Assembly: GCA_018065295.1 (NCBI GenBank) | Contig: JAGHTQ010000155.1 | Location: 1 to 6,604, forward strand | From: Candidatus Colimonas fimequi | Lineage (GTDB): Bacteria; Bacillota; Clostridia; Peptostreptococcales; Anaerovoracaceae | Reading direction: 5' to 3' | Length of the DNA stretch: 6,604 nt | In this document: positions 6,348-6,604 of the stretch, in pieces | Layout of the letters: every line of letters begins with the position of its first letter | Numbering within the stretch: position 1 is the first letter of the stretch | Position numbers and translations under genes: made by a program | Notes under the pieces: model-generated | Database searches by the model: none | Seen by the model: only the letters and a program-made list of their open reading frames with translations | Told to the model about the DNA's origin: nothing

Positions 6348-6604
6348 TTATAAAAAGTGTCTACCATCCTTCTCTGCATTAACCTTCTCGATTGCTGCAG
6401 CGATAGCTTCTTCTACTGTAAGTTCAGCCTTATCAGCTTCTGATCTAAGCTTATATTCAACCTTACCGTCTACTGCGCCTCTACCAACTGTGATGGCAAC
6501 AGGAATACCGATAAGATCTGCATCCTTAAACTTAACGCCAGGTCTCTCCTTACGGTCATCGATAAGAACTTCAACGCCAGCCTTCTCAAGTGCATCTGCA
6601 ATCT
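6348..6604 (-). CDS. proS: Prolyl-tRNA synthetase, C-terminal 84 residues (runs off the right edge)
   Basis: The frame enters from the right edge and ends with TAA at 6350-6348. The 84 visible residues belong to the class II anticodon-binding domain, the C-terminal part of the enzyme that charges tRNA-Pro with proline. The diagnostic stretch is DDRKERPGVKFKDADLIGIP at visible residues 15-34, followed by ITVGRGA (37-43) and GKVEYKLR (46-53), as in bacterial-type ProRS; related HisRS, ThrRS and GlyRS domains have different wording here. The usual tail helix (VEEAIAAAIEKV) is present and the end looks natural. The catalytic domain is outside the window, so the presence of the editing (INS) domain cannot be judged. 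Confidence 0.93.
   Translation of the reverse strand, partial: IADALEKAGVEVLIDDRKERPGVKFKDADLIGIPVAITVGRGAVDGKVEYKLRSEADKAELTVEEAIAAAIEKVNAEKDGRHFL

Noticed and set aside
6347..6352. TATAAT on the minus strand overlapping the proS stop, a possible promoter for the cyclophilin gene
   Set aside because: It is a perfect -10 hexamer, but no -35 match lies 16-18 bases upstream and no TG extension precedes it; in AT-rich intergenic sequence this is easily chance. Read-through from proS is simpler.

Overview
The window looks like an ordinary housekeeping stretch of a low-to-mid GC Gram-positive anaerobe, most likely class Clostridia (Eubacteriales; a Lachnospiraceae- or Anaerovoracaceae-like lineage is plausible but not provable here). 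The reasons are the purine-rich Shine-Dalgarno sites (AAGGAG, GGAGGA), the bacterial-type prolyl-tRNA synthetase end, a PcrA-type rather than UvrD-type helicase, and a DNA ligase of the divergent kind I associate from memory with Clostridia. All genes lie on the minus strand, so transcription runs from the right end to the left end.

Reading in the direction of transcription: (1) 6604-6348, the last 84 codons of proS; (2) 6326-5844, a cytoplasmic cyclophilin-type peptidyl-prolyl isomerase, followed by a strong hairpin-plus-T-tract terminator at 5793-5821; (3) a 128-bp intergenic gap that carries this terminator, a possible extended -10 promoter and a strong RBS; (4) 5715-4993, a membrane zinc metalloprotease of the site-2 protease (M50) family with a TTG start; (5) 4980-2761, the superfamily 1 helicase PcrA; (6) 2746-794, the NAD-dependent DNA ligase LigA; (7) 791 to the left edge, the first 263 codons of an AIR-synthase/HypE-like protein. 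Genes 4 to 7 are separated by 12, 14 and 2 bases and each has its own RBS, so they very probably form one operon downstream of the terminator. There is no gene-free stretch longer than about 130 bp.

PcrA and LigA are a classic Firmicutes pair: the helicase acts in repair, replication-fork and transcription-linked processes, and the ligase seals the remaining nicks. The protease and the AIR-synthase-like enzyme have no obvious mechanistic link to them and are probably co-transcribed passengers. I see no mobile element, CRISPR array, tRNA, rRNA or riboswitch. The most interesting point is that LigA, although intact at its nucleophilic lysine, zinc finger and BRCT domain, differs from the textbook enzyme at several NMN- and adenylate-site positions. 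No clearly new biological system is visible.
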